This document shows positions 26,135 to 34,328 of a stretch of 64,000 bases of DNA, in pieces. The DNA lies in the NCBI RefSeq assembly GCF_031010195.1, contig NZ_JAUAMC010000006.1:124001-188000 (forward strand). The letters run 5' to 3'. This DNA is from Halomonas sp. SpR8. Lineage in GTDB: Bacteria; Pseudomonadota; Gammaproteobacteria; Pseudomonadales; Halomonadaceae. The position numbers were made by a program, and so were the translations under genes. The notes beneath the pieces were generated by a model. That model did not search any database. It saw only the letters and a program-made list of their open reading frames with translations, and had not been told where the DNA came from. Each line of letters starts with the position of its first letter. The stretch's first letter is position 1.

Positions 26135-26602
26135 TCATTGGTTGTCTCCAGCAGCGGTGTCTTCCAGGCGGCGTACGCTGCCGCGGATTTTGTAGGAACG
26201 TCCACGGAACAAGGCAACGGTATCGCCGTGCTGATTGCGCAACGTGATGTCGTAAATGCCGGTGCGCCCACGGCGGCTGCGCTCTTCGGCGGTGGCGGTG
26301 AGCTCATCGCCCAACTGGGCGGGGCCGAGATAGTCGATACTGCAGCCAGCGGCGACTGTGGCTTCATCGTAGCTATTGCAGGCAAACGCAAAGGCGGAGT
26401 CGGCCAGGGCAAACAGAAAGCCGCCATGGCAGTTGCCGTGCCCCTGCACCATGTCCTGACGCACGGTCATGGTCAGTTCGGCGAAGCCGGGTACCATGCG
26501 CGTAATGCGCATCCCCAGCCCTTGGCTGGCATGGTCGCGGGAAAACATTGCCTCGGCACAGGCTTCCGCCAGCTGTTGCGGGGTCAGTTGGGAGTCACTC
26601 AT
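26135..26602 (-). CDS. paaI: Hydroxyphenylacetyl-CoA thioesterase PaaI
   Basis: A 155-residue hot-dog fold thioesterase. Motifs: MVQGHGNCHGGFLFALADSAFAFACNS with the conserved HGG..F.LAD pattern. It releases CoA from dead-end CoA thioesters formed in the phenylacetate pathway. The start MSDSQLTPQQ at 26602 overlaps the paaH stop by eight bases (ATGAGTGA) and has a GAGGAAAG site, so translation is likely coupled. A longer form starting at 26617 is possible but less likely. Confidence 0.94.
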   Translation of the reverse strand: MSDSQLTPQQLAEACAEAMFSRDHASQGLGMRITRMVPGFAELTMTVRQDMVQGHGNCHGGFLFALADSAFAFACNSYDEATVAAGCSIDYLGPAQLGDELTATAEERSRRGRTGIYDITLRNQHGDTVALFRGRSYKIRGSVRRLEDTAAGDNQ

Positions 26603-28145
26603 GAAAGCTTTCCTCACTCAGGGCTTTGCGGCGCAGCAGGAAAGAGCTGCGATAGCGCTCTTCGCCGTAGCTCTGCTGCAGGTGTGTAAGGGTACGGTGA
26701 ACGAAGGGCAGTCCCAGCGAGTCTGCCCAGGCCAAGGGGCCGCGTGGGTAGTTGACCCCGGCCTGCATGGCCAGGTCGCCATCCTTGGCGCTGCACACGC
26801 CCTGCAAAACGGCATCGGCGGCTTCATTGGCGAGCATGGTCACGGTGCGCAATACCACCAGCCCTGGCGTGTCGGTCAGCCAGGCCACATCCATTCCCAA
26901 ACGTTGGAAGAAAGCTGTGGCAAGCTGGCGGGCCTCGGGCGACGCTGTATGGCTGGCAGCAAGCCCTATGGCGCTGGCGCTGCGGTAGTCCAGGCACAGG
27001 TCGAACAGTACCAGGGCTTCGAGCCCTTCATTAACCGCGCGCTCGGCGGCGCAGCGCCCATCGCTGAGGGCCAGCACCAGGTCGCCTAGGTACAAGCGAG
27101 ACGTACCGTCTTGTTGTAGCGATTCGCGATGTACCACATCAAGCCCGGCTTCCTGAGCGCGTTCCAGCAGCGGAGCGATGGTGCTATTCGCGCCCTGTAC
27201 GACAAGTGCGGGCAGTTCCGCGTTTGCTGGTGCTGCAAACTTGGGCTGAGCCATAACGGTATTTGCACGCTCTCCTTCAGTAGGGTAGTCGAAGAAGCCT
27301 TGGCCAGACTTACGCCCCAGGCGACCGGCTTCAACCAGCGCCTGTTGCACCAGGGAGGGTTTGAACCGGGTGTCGCCGTAGTAGGCATCGAACACCGAAC
27401 GGGTCACGGCGTAGTTAACGTCATGACCGATCAAGTCCATCAGCTCGAAAGGCCCCATGCGGAACCCGCCGGCCTGGCGCATCAGTGCATCCAGGGTGGC
27501 GGCATCGCTGGCAACTTCCTGTAGCAGGCGAAGACCTTCAGCATAGAAGGGCCGTGCCACGCGGTTCACGATAAAGCCCGGGGTGGAACTGGCGTGCACC
27601 GCGACCTTGCCCCAGGCGCTGGCGGTATCGAACAGAGTCTCAGCGACCTCGGTGGTGGTCGCCAGTCCAGACACCACTTCCACTAGCTTCATCACCGGCG
27701 CGGGGTTGAAGAAGTGCAGCCCCGCCATGCGCTCGGGGTATTCAAGATTGGCGGCAATGGAAGTAATCGACAGTGATGAGGTATTACTGGCGAGCAAGGT
27801 CTCCGGTGAGCATAGCGCTTCGAGCTGAGCAAACACCTGGCGCTTAATCTCAAGGTTCTCGACGATGGCTTCGATAATCAGGCGACTATCGGCCAGGGCA
27901 TCAATGGCATCGGCAGGCTGTAGGCGAGCGATGATGTTATCCACATCACCTTGAGGCATCTTGCCCTTGGCAACACGCTTTTCCAACTGGCGACGAATGT
28001 TGTCGATACCGGCTTTTGCTGTGCCCGGTTGATTGTCATAGAGAATCACCGAGTGGCCAGCCTGGGCGGCTACCTGAGCAATACCGGCACCCATGGCGCC
28101 TGCGCCGATAACGCCAATAGTGGCGGTGCTAGGAAGTGCTGGCAT
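26595..28145 (-). CDS. paaH: 3-hydroxyacyl-CoA dehydrogenase PaaH
   Basis: A 516-residue NAD-dependent dehydrogenase that oxidises 3-hydroxyadipyl-CoA. It has the long PaaH form: the NAD-binding domain (TIGVIGAGAMGAGIAQVAAQ, then LLASNTSSLSITSIAA and GLHFFNPAPVMKLVE), a first C-terminal 3HCDH domain (GFIVNRVARPFYAEGLRLLQE), and a second domain ending with YPRGPLAWADSLGLPFVHRT. The start at 28145 is one base after paaG, with a poor RBS, which suggests coupling. A longer frame to 28286 lies inside paaG. Confidence 0.95.
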   Translation of the reverse strand: MPALPSTATIGVIGAGAMGAGIAQVAAQAGHSVILYDNQPGTAKAGIDNIRRQLEKRVAKGKMPQGDVDNIIARLQPADAIDALADSRLIIEAIVENLEIKRQVFAQLEALCSPETLLASNTSSLSITSIAANLEYPERMAGLHFFNPAPVMKLVEVVSGLATTTEVAETLFDTASAWGKVAVHASSTPGFIVNRVARPFYAEGLRLLQEVASDAATLDALMRQAGGFRMGPFELMDLIGHDVNYAVTRSVFDAYYGDTRFKPSLVQQALVEAGRLGRKSGQGFFDYPTEGERANTVMAQPKFAAPANAELPALVVQGANSTIAPLLERAQEAGLDVVHRESLQQDGTSRLYLGDLVLALSDGRCAAERAVNEGLEALVLFDLCLDYRSASAIGLAASHTASPEARQLATAFFQRLGMDVAWLTDTPGLVVLRTVTMLANEAADAVLQGVCSAKDGDLAMQAGVNYPRGPLAWADSLGLPFVHRTLTHLQQSYGEERYRSSFLLRRKALSEESFHE

Positions 28146-28146
28146 A

Positions 28147-28938
28147 TCACGCTCCCTTAAAGGTGGGGTGACGTTTCTCCATGAAAGCGCTGACGCCTTC
28201 GCGGTAATCCTCCGAGCGCCCGGCCAGCCGCTGAAGATCGCGCTCCAGGTCGAGCTGTTCGTTGAAGCTGTTATCGCTGCTGGCATGCAGGGCGCGCTTA
28301 ATTAGTGCCAAGCCGCGTGTGGGTTGAGTGGCTAGGTGGCGAGCCATGTTCATGGCTTCTTCTTGGAGCGCTTCATCGTCAACGCAGCGCCAGATCATGC
28401 CCCACTGCTCGGCGGTCTCGGCGGGAAGTTTGTCGCCCAGCATTGCCAAGCCCTTGGCGCGGGCCATGCCCACTAAGTTAGGCAATGTCCAGGTGCCGCC
28501 GGAGTCTGGTATTAAACCGATCTTACAGAAGGCCTGAATAAAGCTTGCCGAGCGAGCCGCCAACACGATGTCGCAAGCCAGGGCGATGTTGGCACCAGCA
28601 CCTGCAGCCACACCGTTCACCGCACAAATAGTCGGAAACGGCATGTCTTTAAGGGCGCGCAGCATAGGGTTATAGCGTTTCTCCAGCGACTCGCCGAGGT
28701 CAGGCGCTTGCTCGCCGGGCGCGACGCTACGGTCGGAAAGGTCTTGACCGGCGCAGAAGCCGCGGCCGCTACCCGTCAGCAGCAGAGCACGAACGCTTGG
28801 ATCCTGGCGCACGGCCTTAAGCACCTTGCGCATCTCGGCGTGCATTTCGGTATTGAAGCTGTTCAGGCTGTCGGGGCGGTTCAGCGTAATACAGGCGACG
28901 CCGTCTTCGACGCTGTAAAGCAGGGGCGCTTGGCTCAT
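28147..28938 (-). CDS. paaG: 1,2-epoxyphenylacetyl-CoA isomerase PaaG
   Basis: A 263-residue crotonase-fold enzyme that isomerises the ring epoxide to oxepin-CoA. The oxyanion-hole segment is GSGRGFCAGQDLSD, and the single acidic residue of the PaaG type is Asp in GLIPDSGGTWTLPNLVG, where true hydratases have Glu. C-terminal AFMEKRHPTFKGA is standard. It follows the paaF remnant by 17 bases on the minus strand and is the first intact gene of its operon. Confidence 0.95.
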   Translation of the reverse strand: MSQAPLLYSVEDGVACITLNRPDSLNSFNTEMHAEMRKVLKAVRQDPSVRALLLTGSGRGFCAGQDLSDRSVAPGEQAPDLGESLEKRYNPMLRALKDMPFPTICAVNGVAAGAGANIALACDIVLAARSASFIQAFCKIGLIPDSGGTWTLPNLVGMARAKGLAMLGDKLPAETAEQWGMIWRCVDDEALQEEAMNMARHLATQPTRGLALIKRALHASSDNSFNEQLDLERDLQRLAGRSEDYREGVSAFMEKRHPTFKGA

Positions 28939-28954
28939 GGGTAATATCCTTGTC

Positions 28955-29138
28955 TCAGTGCCCTTTAAAAGTGGCGGGTCGTTTTTCTAGGAAGGCACGA
29001 ATACCCTCGTCGCAGTCGGCGGTGCCCTCCAGCAAAGTGAAGGCATGGCGTTCAAAGCGCATTCAGTGCTTCCGGGCGCTTCAGCGTGATGCATAAAACG
29101 CCTTCCATGGGTGTGGTTATTTTTAGAGTAGAGGGCAT
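28955..29138 (-). pseudogene. paaF: paaF (2,3-dehydroadipyl-CoA hydratase) remnant with internal deletion
   Basis: The first 28 codons read as a crotonase N-terminus (MPSTLKITTPMEGVL, then CITLKRPEALNAL) and then the frame stops at TGA. In another frame the sequence continues as the family C-terminus: ERHAFTLLEG, TADCDEGIRAFLEKRP, ATFKGH, ending at the TGA at 28955. The two ends are joined at about 29060-29066 in a GCGC-containing stretch. Intact PaaF is about 255-260 residues, so roughly 590 bases are gone and the junction is out of frame. It still occupies the first position after the operon promoter. I see no other paaF in the paa cluster. Confidence 0.85.
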
Positions 29139-29183
29139 TTTTACCTCAGTTCGGCCTGGGGTGCGCAGGATGAATATCTGCCG

Positions 29184-29241
29184 AGTATAGGTTTATTTTG
29201 ATACACATCAATATTGCCTGGTTGTCTTTAGTGTGTCGCTT
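29184..29241 (-). promoter_or_regulatory. paaF'-paaG operon promoter with conserved upstream box
   Basis: On the minus strand TTGATG (29206-29211) and TATACT (29184-29189) are 16 bases apart, the same geometry as the paaA promoter. The box AAGCGACACAC (29231-29241) lies upstream. The -35 element is part of the dyad TTGATACACATCAA (29198-29211, plus strand), a good repressor target. Confidence 0.6.
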
Positions 29242-29401
29242 ATGGTTGTTTTGGTTTATTTATGCTTTTTTAACAATAGCTTGCATGTATTTTTTGCAAA
29301 GAGATGAGGGGTCTTAGACCATGGTATGAAAGACGGTTAAGTAGCTCAAGAAGGCACACCCAGCTCATATCTATCGAGTTTATCGACAGTTAGTACATCA
29401 C

Positions 29402-29411
29402 TACTTAAGTA
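29402..29411. promoter_or_regulatory. Palindrome TACTTAAGTA upstream of the paaN'-paaY unit (candidate operator)
   Basis: Third identical copy of the ten-base palindrome, 97 bases before the start of the relic paaN gene. The other copies flank marR at 14151-14164 and 15153-15162. Confidence 0.5.
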
Positions 29412-29507
29412 AGTGGTGGCAGGGAAAGCGTTTGATGTTTTGTTACGGGAAAGATAGTCTTCAAGAATATAGCGTATCAAAAAAATAAGTGAGTGCAGGA
29501 GCGCCCC

Positions 29508-29750
29508 ATGACGCAATCAGCGCAGCAGATGTTCGACCTTCATCGTGAGATTCTTGACTGGGCTGTCGCCGCTACCTCTGGCCGTGATTTTTGGGCACCC
29601 TATCCAGAAAGCATACGCAAATACCCTGAGGATGCCGTTAAAGCGGCACCGTCTAACAATCCTGCCGCGAATGCTTCCCTATGTAATCAAGCCTTTGTTG
29701 CCAACCGCTTCGTGGTGGTGCAAAGCCGTCGCCACGGCCAATCAAACTAA
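29508..29750 (+). pseudogene. Internally deleted paaN-like relic (80 codons, still open)
   Basis: The first part, MFDLHREILDWAVAATSGRD then FWAPYPESIRKYPEDAVKAA, resembles the N-terminus of PaaN-type ring-opening aldehyde dehydrogenases of the phenylacetate pathway. The last part ([18 protein letters not shown], then [12 protein letters not shown]) looks like their extreme C-terminus. The large middle, including the whole NAD-binding and catalytic region (normally about 550 residues in total), is missing, yet the frame is uninterrupted. AGGAG is placed well before the ATG, and paaY follows 11 bases after the stop, so an 80-residue peptide may still be made. Assignment rests on recalled family pattern, so moderate certainty; alternatively a small unknown protein. 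Confidence 0.6.
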
Positions 29751-29761
29751 CGGAGAACGTT

Positions 29762-30376
29762 ATGCCTTACTATCGACTTGAAGGGGTGACGCCAGTGGTT
29801 CACCCAACGGCTTATGTACATCCTACTGCGGTGTTGATCGGGGATGTGATCGTGGGCCCCAACTGTTATGTAGGCCCTGGCGCGGTGATGCGCGGCGATT
29901 TCGGCCGTCTTGTGCTGGAAGAGGGATCCAACCTTCAGGATACCTGTGTGATGCATGGCTTTCCGGGCTGCGTCACTAAGGTTGAGAAGGATGGCCATAT
30001 CGGCCATGGCGCGGTACTGCATGGCTGCGTGATTGGGCGTGATGCCATGGTGGGGATGAACGCCGTGGTGATGGATGGTGCCAACATTGCTGAGCGATCT
30101 ATCGTGGCGGCAGCAGCCTTCGTTAAGGCAGGCTTCGAGTGTGAGCCCCAGTCGCTGGTGATGGGGTCACCTGCAAAGGTCAAGCGCACGCTGAGTGATG
30201 AAGAGTTTGCCTGGAAACAACAGGGCACCCAAGAGTATCAGCGTTTAGTGACCCGTTGTCGTGACAGCTTGGAAGCCTGTGAACCGCTGGCAGAACTCGA
30301 TGCTGACCGCCCAGCTTTGCTGGCCGGTGACACTCAGCCTAAACAGCAGACGCTGGATCAGTCGTCACAATCATAA
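29762..30376 (+). CDS. paaY: PaaY, gamma-carbonic-anhydrase-like hexapeptide protein (CoA thioesterase)
   Basis: A 204-residue left-handed beta-helix protein with hexapeptide repeats ([48 protein letters not shown]). Zinc-binding histidines are in CVMHGFPG and [10 protein letters not shown]. PaaY acts as a thioesterase that recycles CoA from pathway by-products. The C-terminal tail of about 30 residues ([20 protein letters not shown]) is low in conservation. It is divergent from the paaG operon and converges with paaX. Confidence 0.93.
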   Translation: MPYYRLEGVTPVVHPTAYVHPTAVLIGDVIVGPNCYVGPGAVMRGDFGRLVLEEGSNLQDTCVMHGFPGCVTKVEKDGHIGHGAVLHGCVIGRDAMVGMNAVVMDGANIAERSIVAAAAFVKAGFECEPQSLVMGSPAKVKRTLSDEEFAWKQQGTQEYQRLVTRCRDSLEACEPLAELDADRPALLAGDTQPKQQTLDQSSQS

Positions 30377-30425
30377 GTTGCGGTATGCTCGATATGACGA
30401 CTAATTCAGTTGTCTTGTGAGGCGT

Positions 30426-31352
30426 TCATTCCAGCCCGCCGAAGCGCTGGTAAAAACTGGGCCCGGGGGCGGGTAATGGGCCCTCGGCGGTTTCCAGGTG
30501 TCGATCTAGCCAGCGCTCTGCGCGTTCGTAGAGCAAACGATAGAGATTGCGGCAGAGCTGATGGGCGTAGCGGCCTTCCCACGCCGTGGGGAGGAGTTCG
30601 TCAGGCAGAAGGGGATCGCGTAATTGAACCTTGCGATACTCGTGAATAAGCAAGGTTCGCGCAATGAAGCACGCTTCCTGTCCCAAATGGTTCTCTGTGT
30701 TGAGGGCGTTCCAGAGGGGGCGAAACTTAACCAGAAAACGTTGGTAGAGCTCGGCTAATTCGTCGAGGTTCCAACTCTCTCTGACCTGGAGGCGTAGCGG
30801 TTTGCTGGTCATGGGCTCCATAGCCTGAGTTTGCATAACGATCGTATCGTCTGCCGCATCCAGTTCTTGCAAGGCCGCCATGGCTTCTGCGCATGACAGC
30901 GTAGGGTGTGCCAGCACGCCCTGTGCAAAACTACCAAAACCCAGCCATTCGAGTTCGTCACGAATCTGCTGACGCCGGTCTGGGGGGAGCTGTGTCAGCA
31001 ATGCCAATGTCCACTGGCCCGACCAAGGAGGCTGAGCGCCGTGATAGACGCGTTTGAAAGCTTGTTCAAAACGCCGCCGCCCAGGGCCACTCAATCGGTA
31101 ATAGCTGCGACGACCTACCTTTTCACCCCGTAGCCAGGTCTCATGGGTCAGCCGGTAAACAGAGGTACGCACTAGCCGCTCATTGATACCGATGGGCTCT
31201 ACCAGCTTCGAAAGACTACCAAGCCACACGGTACCGCCCCGCGGAACGATTGAGTCGCCATAGACGGTAATAATCAGTGAGCCGGCGCGGATTGGTCGCC
31301 GCTTTTGAAAGTCATCAATAAGCGTAGTGACGCAGTCTGTAGCTGACGACAT
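30426..31352 (-). CDS. paaX: Phenylacetate pathway repressor PaaX
   Basis: A 308-residue GntR-like repressor released by phenylacetyl-CoA. The N-terminal winged helix (about 15-90) has SLIITVYGDSIVPRGGTVWL, INERLVRTSVYRLTHE and WLRGEKVGRRSYYRLS. The middle and C-terminal PaaX domains follow (PWSGQWTLALLTQLPPDRR; FRPLWNALN; CFIARTLLIHEYRKVQLRDP). The start MSSATDC at 31352 is preferred; a TTG at 31394 would add 14 residues. It converges with paaY (49 bases between the stops) and stands apart from the operons it presumably controls. Confidence 0.95.
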   Translation of the reverse strand: MSSATDCVTTLIDDFQKRRPIRAGSLIITVYGDSIVPRGGTVWLGSLSKLVEPIGINERLVRTSVYRLTHETWLRGEKVGRRSYYRLSGPGRRRFEQAFKRVYHGAQPPWSGQWTLALLTQLPPDRRQQIRDELEWLGFGSFAQGVLAHPTLSCAEAMAALQELDAADDTIVMQTQAMEPMTSKPLRLQVRESWNLDELAELYQRFLVKFRPLWNALNTENHLGQEACFIARTLLIHEYRKVQLRDPLLPDELLPTAWEGRYAHQLCRNLYRLLYERAERWLDRHLETAEGPLPAPGPSFYQRFGGLE

Positions 31353-31652
31353 GGTGAAAGTTGGCTTCCTTTGCAGTGATTTTGTCAGTAACAAGGACAG
31401 AAAATATTACGAATATAGAAAATTATCGTATCACGTTTTTTGGTGATTTGACCTGAGTCGGTACTCTTTCGAAGTACGATACGGCATTTATTAAACGAGG
31501 AAGTCGCTTTGCCCATTTCCCTTGCTCTGCTTCACTTTGGTTGGTTAGGCGGAAAGGGGGCGCTGCTGGCCCTGAGCCTTCACTAAAGTGCTGCAGTTGT
31601 TTTATGAATTCAGGCATCAAAGGCCGCGCAGATACTCTTTTCTGAACGAAAT

Positions 31653-32129
31653 TTAGCCTAGCAGAAGCCCTTCATCGATCGCTATAAACTCGCTGGCCTC
31701 ATTGATTAGTGACGCTGCAGTAAGTTGAGGGACACCATAAACTTCGACTCGTTTTCCATGCTTAACACGGATTTTATTGGCCAGCAGATCAAAGTCACCA
31801 TCGCCGGATACCAGCACGATCACATCTGCCTGTTCGGCATACTCAATGGCGTCGAGCGCGATGCCCACGTCCCAGTCACCTTTGGCGGAGCCATCTGAGC
31901 GTTGGATAAAAGGCTTCAGCTTTACCTCAAAACCAATCGCTCTGAGGATGTTTTGAAACTCTCGCTGCTTTTGATCGCCTCTATCGATGGCGTAGCAAAA
32001 CGCTTTTACCACCTTTCTGTTAGCGGTTGCCTGGGCCCAGAACTTGTTGTAATCAAAGTTGCGGCGATACGACTCTTTAACGGTGTAATAGACATTTTGG
32101 ATATCCACAAATATCGCAACGCTGGTCAT
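31653..32129 (-). CDS. NYN domain protein (LabA/DUF88 family)
   Basis: A 158-residue PIN-like NYN-domain protein, probably an RNA-acting nuclease. Acidic metal-site residues are visible in VAIFVDIQNVYYTVKE, in AKGDWDVGIALDAIEYAE and in VLVSGDGDFDLLANKIRV. It stands alone, with 231 bases to the next gene on the other side, and has no evident link to the catabolic clusters. A 65-codon minus-strand frame between it and paaX (31423-31620) does not look like a gene. Confidence 0.88.
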   Translation of the reverse strand: MTSVAIFVDIQNVYYTVKESYRRNFDYNKFWAQATANRKVVKAFCYAIDRGDQKQREFQNILRAIGFEVKLKPFIQRSDGSAKGDWDVGIALDAIEYAEQADVIVLVSGDGDFDLLANKIRVKHGKRVEVYGVPQLTAASLINEASEFIAIDEGLLLG

Positions 32130-32360
32130 AATAAGTAACCTTTTGCACGGTAGTGATCAGCTTAAACGGTTTGAATGGATAAATGTATCATGCTTGCCAT
32201 GAGGGTTATCGCCACAGCACCCCCTGTAGCTTGCCCCACATCGCCGTAAAGCGCCCCGTCCGTATCCAATATCGACACTGGGATGTGCAGATAGCCAATG
32301 GGACAGCTAGGCTGACAGGGGATTTTCTTTCATGTCACACGCGGCCGTGGAGTCGTCAGT

Positions 32361-33686
32361 ATGAGAACCTTGTCGAACATTGGGTTTGCTATCTTCGGTG
32401 CCGCGCTGGTCGCGATTAGTTACGGGCTGGCACGTTTTGCGTTTGGTCTGTTTGTACCCTCTATTAGCGCCGAGCTGGCACTCACATCGTACCTCATTGG
32501 CATCATCGGGGCGCTGCCGTTTATCAGTTTCGTGTTGGCCACACTGGTTGCTCCGCTTGCCGCTGATCGACTCGGTGCGCGTAATCTGGCGATGCTGTCG
32601 GGTGGTTTTGGGATAGGTGGTCTGGGACTGATCAGTCAGGCGTCAGGCCCACTTGCGCTAGGTGTGGGGGTGTTTATCTGCGGTATCTGCACCGGTTTGA
32701 TGATGCCCGCCCTCACAGCCGCTATGCAGGCGCTGGTGAGCCGGACGATGCACGGGCGCGTCAGTTCCATTATGAACGCAGGCACCAGCGTGGGGATTAT
32801 CGTGGCAGTGCCGACGGTGGTGTTTCTTGCGGATGCGTGGCGGCTGACTTACACGATCTTTGCCGTTCTGACCGGTCTGGGGGTAGCGGCGGCATGGTAC
32901 TTCATTCCTTCCGTGTCACGGGTTATTCCCGCCAACGCTGCACCGCCGCCGCCTATCACCCGGTTGCAGTGGTCGCGGCTTATTCGGCTTACGTTATTTG
33001 CCTTCGCCATGGGCTTTGTGTCTGCACCGTACTGGCTTTTCGCCCCCGACTTGGCGGTTACCCTGGGTGCGCTGCCCGCTAACCAAACCGGTTGGCTGTG
33101 GTTTGCGGTGGGTATTGCTGGGCTTGGCGGTGCCGTGGTGAGTGATTTAGCCGACCGCAATAACCCGCCCATTACCCAGGCATTGATGCTGATGATGCTG
33201 TCTTCAAGCTTGGCATTGCTGGCCGCTAGCCCCAGTCAGTTACCGCTGGCGATGTTTTCCGCGATGGTCTTCGGGCTTGCCTATATGAGCTTAACGGGAC
33301 TGTATCTGATGACGGCTATCCGGCTATTGCCGGGGCGGCTATCAATGGGGCCAGTACTGCCGTTTATGGCCTGTGCGCTTGGGCAGGCCGTGGGCTCTCC
33401 GGTGGTCGGTATATTGGTTGATGGCGTTGGCTATGCAGAAGCGTTTTCGATCTTCTCAGTGGTGGGCATCCTGGTCGCGGTGCTATCGCCCATCTATCCA
33501 GGCCATATCGATTACTGGGCAGACTGGACAGACGAAACGGTAGAAGAAGCACCAGAAGAGCAGCCGCTAGTGGAAGATACCGGGCTTCAGGCAGCCTATG
33601 ACCACCAATTGCTGGATGAAAATGGTGAACCCATCGAAGCCAACGAACCCATTGAACCCGAGGCAGAAGAGAAAGGTACGCCTTGA
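32361..33686 (+). CDS. MFS transporter with long acidic C-terminal tail
   Basis: A 441-residue twelve-helix major facilitator, YbfB/YjiJ-like. The first helix IGFAIFGAALVAISYGLARFAFGLF includes the SYGLARFAFG motif seen in that subgroup, and helices run to about residue 375 (FSIFSVVGILVAVLSPIYPG). Beyond this lies a hydrophilic tail of about 65 residues, very rich in Glu and Asp (ETVEEAPEEQPLVEDTG, EANEPIEPEAEEKG). Such acidity fits a halophile. GGAG lies eight bases before the ATG. Substrate unknown. Confidence 0.85.
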   Translation: MRTLSNIGFAIFGAALVAISYGLARFAFGLFVPSISAELALTSYLIGIIGALPFISFVLATLVAPLAADRLGARNLAMLSGGFGIGGLGLISQASGPLALGVGVFICGICTGLMMPALTAAMQALVSRTMHGRVSSIMNAGTSVGIIVAVPTVVFLADAWRLTYTIFAVLTGLGVAAAWYFIPSVSRVIPANAAPPPPITRLQWSRLIRLTLFAFAMGFVSAPYWLFAPDLAVTLGALPANQTGWLWFAVGIAGLGGAVVSDLADRNNPPITQALMLMMLSSSLALLAASPSQLPLAMFSAMVFGLAYMSLTGLYLMTAIRLLPGRLSMGPVLPFMACALGQAVGSPVVGILVDGVGYAEAFSIFSVVGILVAVLSPIYPGHIDYWADWTDETVEEAPEEQPLVEDTGLQAAYDHQLLDENGEPIEANEPIEPEAEEKGTP

Positions 33687-33830
33687 GTGTTGTAGGTCGC
33701 ATTAAACAGAATAGCGAGCGATTTCGACTGCTCCACGTGCCGCCAAAGACGGCGCTGGAGAGTTGTTGGTAGCTTTTCAAGGGCGGCTCCTGGATCTCCT
33801 GCGGCAACGAAACCCGCCTCAGCGCGCGCT

Positions 33831-33983
33831 ATGCGTTCCGCCGTCACTTCTTCCAGCACTTATTATGAAAGCGATGCACGCATGGCGGAGTACGCGGAAT
33901 TTCATTACGGCGATGAGTGGTTTAGCGTTGCCAATTTCCCCCGGGCCTTGGCCAACAAGGCACTAGCCGCCATGGCCGGTTAA
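33831..33983 (+). pseudogene. 5' fragment of a SAM-dependent methyltransferase (ovothiol-type) gene
   Basis: A 50-codon frame that reads STYYESDARMAEYAEFHYG, then DEWFSVANFPRALANKALAA and MAG before a stop. This resembles the N-terminus of putative 4-mercaptohistidine N1-methyltransferases (YYES...EFHYG...NFP). The AdoMet-binding domain that should follow is missing. I judge it a truncated relic; no companion ovoA gene is in the window. The assignment is from recalled family pattern. Confidence 0.55.
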
Positions 33984-34066
33984 TCAAAGCGAGTTCGGTT
34001 AACTGGCCAACTCCAAGGGTATTATGGCGATTAGAGAAGGATGGAAAGTCTCCAGCGCAGAACGGC

Positions 34067-34203
34067 TCAGACTAGCATCGATGGCTTAAACAGTTCCGTT
34101 CGATCAATAGATTTACCTGACAGCATGAACTCTCCCATGCCCCGGTAGTGCAGCGACTCTTCCTCATCTGCCGAAGGCGCTACGTGGGCTTTAACGACCT
34201 CCG
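34067..34203 (-). pseudogene. Unidentified C-terminal gene fragment
   Basis: On the minus strand an open stretch with protein-like composition reads VVKAHVAPSADEEESLHYRG, then MGEFMLSGKSIDRTELFKPS and MLV before TGA. It has no credible start codon and is cut by a stop just upstream, so it looks like the 3' end of a lost gene. I do not recognise the family with confidence. Confidence 0.35.
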
Positions 34204-34328
34204 ATTAGATGGCTTGATACGAGCATTCACCTCTATGCGCTAAAGCGGCTATGTCTCATTTAGTGAGATGAAATCGTGAATTTGTCTTGCTATGTTTTAG
34301 CCTACATAAACAAATAACGATAAGCACA

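Larger units (their letters stand above)
29139..29507. promoter_or_regulatory. Divergent control region between the paaG operon and the paaN'-paaY unit
   Basis: 369 A+T-rich bases without a gene. The left part carries the minus-strand promoter at 29184-29241. The right part contains the palindrome at 29402-29411. An AGGAG site lies just before the relic gene start at 29508. Confidence 0.6.
33687..34328. other. Gene-poor stretch with two relics
   Basis: 642 bases between an MFS gene and an IclR gene. Apart from the two fragments listed separately (33831-33983 and 34067-34203) I see no complete gene and no clear terminator. Mixed remnants in both directions mark this as a site of past deletions or insertions. 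Confidence 0.5.

Noticed and set aside
31423-31620. 65-codon minus-strand frame between paaX and the NYN gene
   Set aside because: No RBS, no recognisable motif and low-complexity composition; the region is better described as intergenic.
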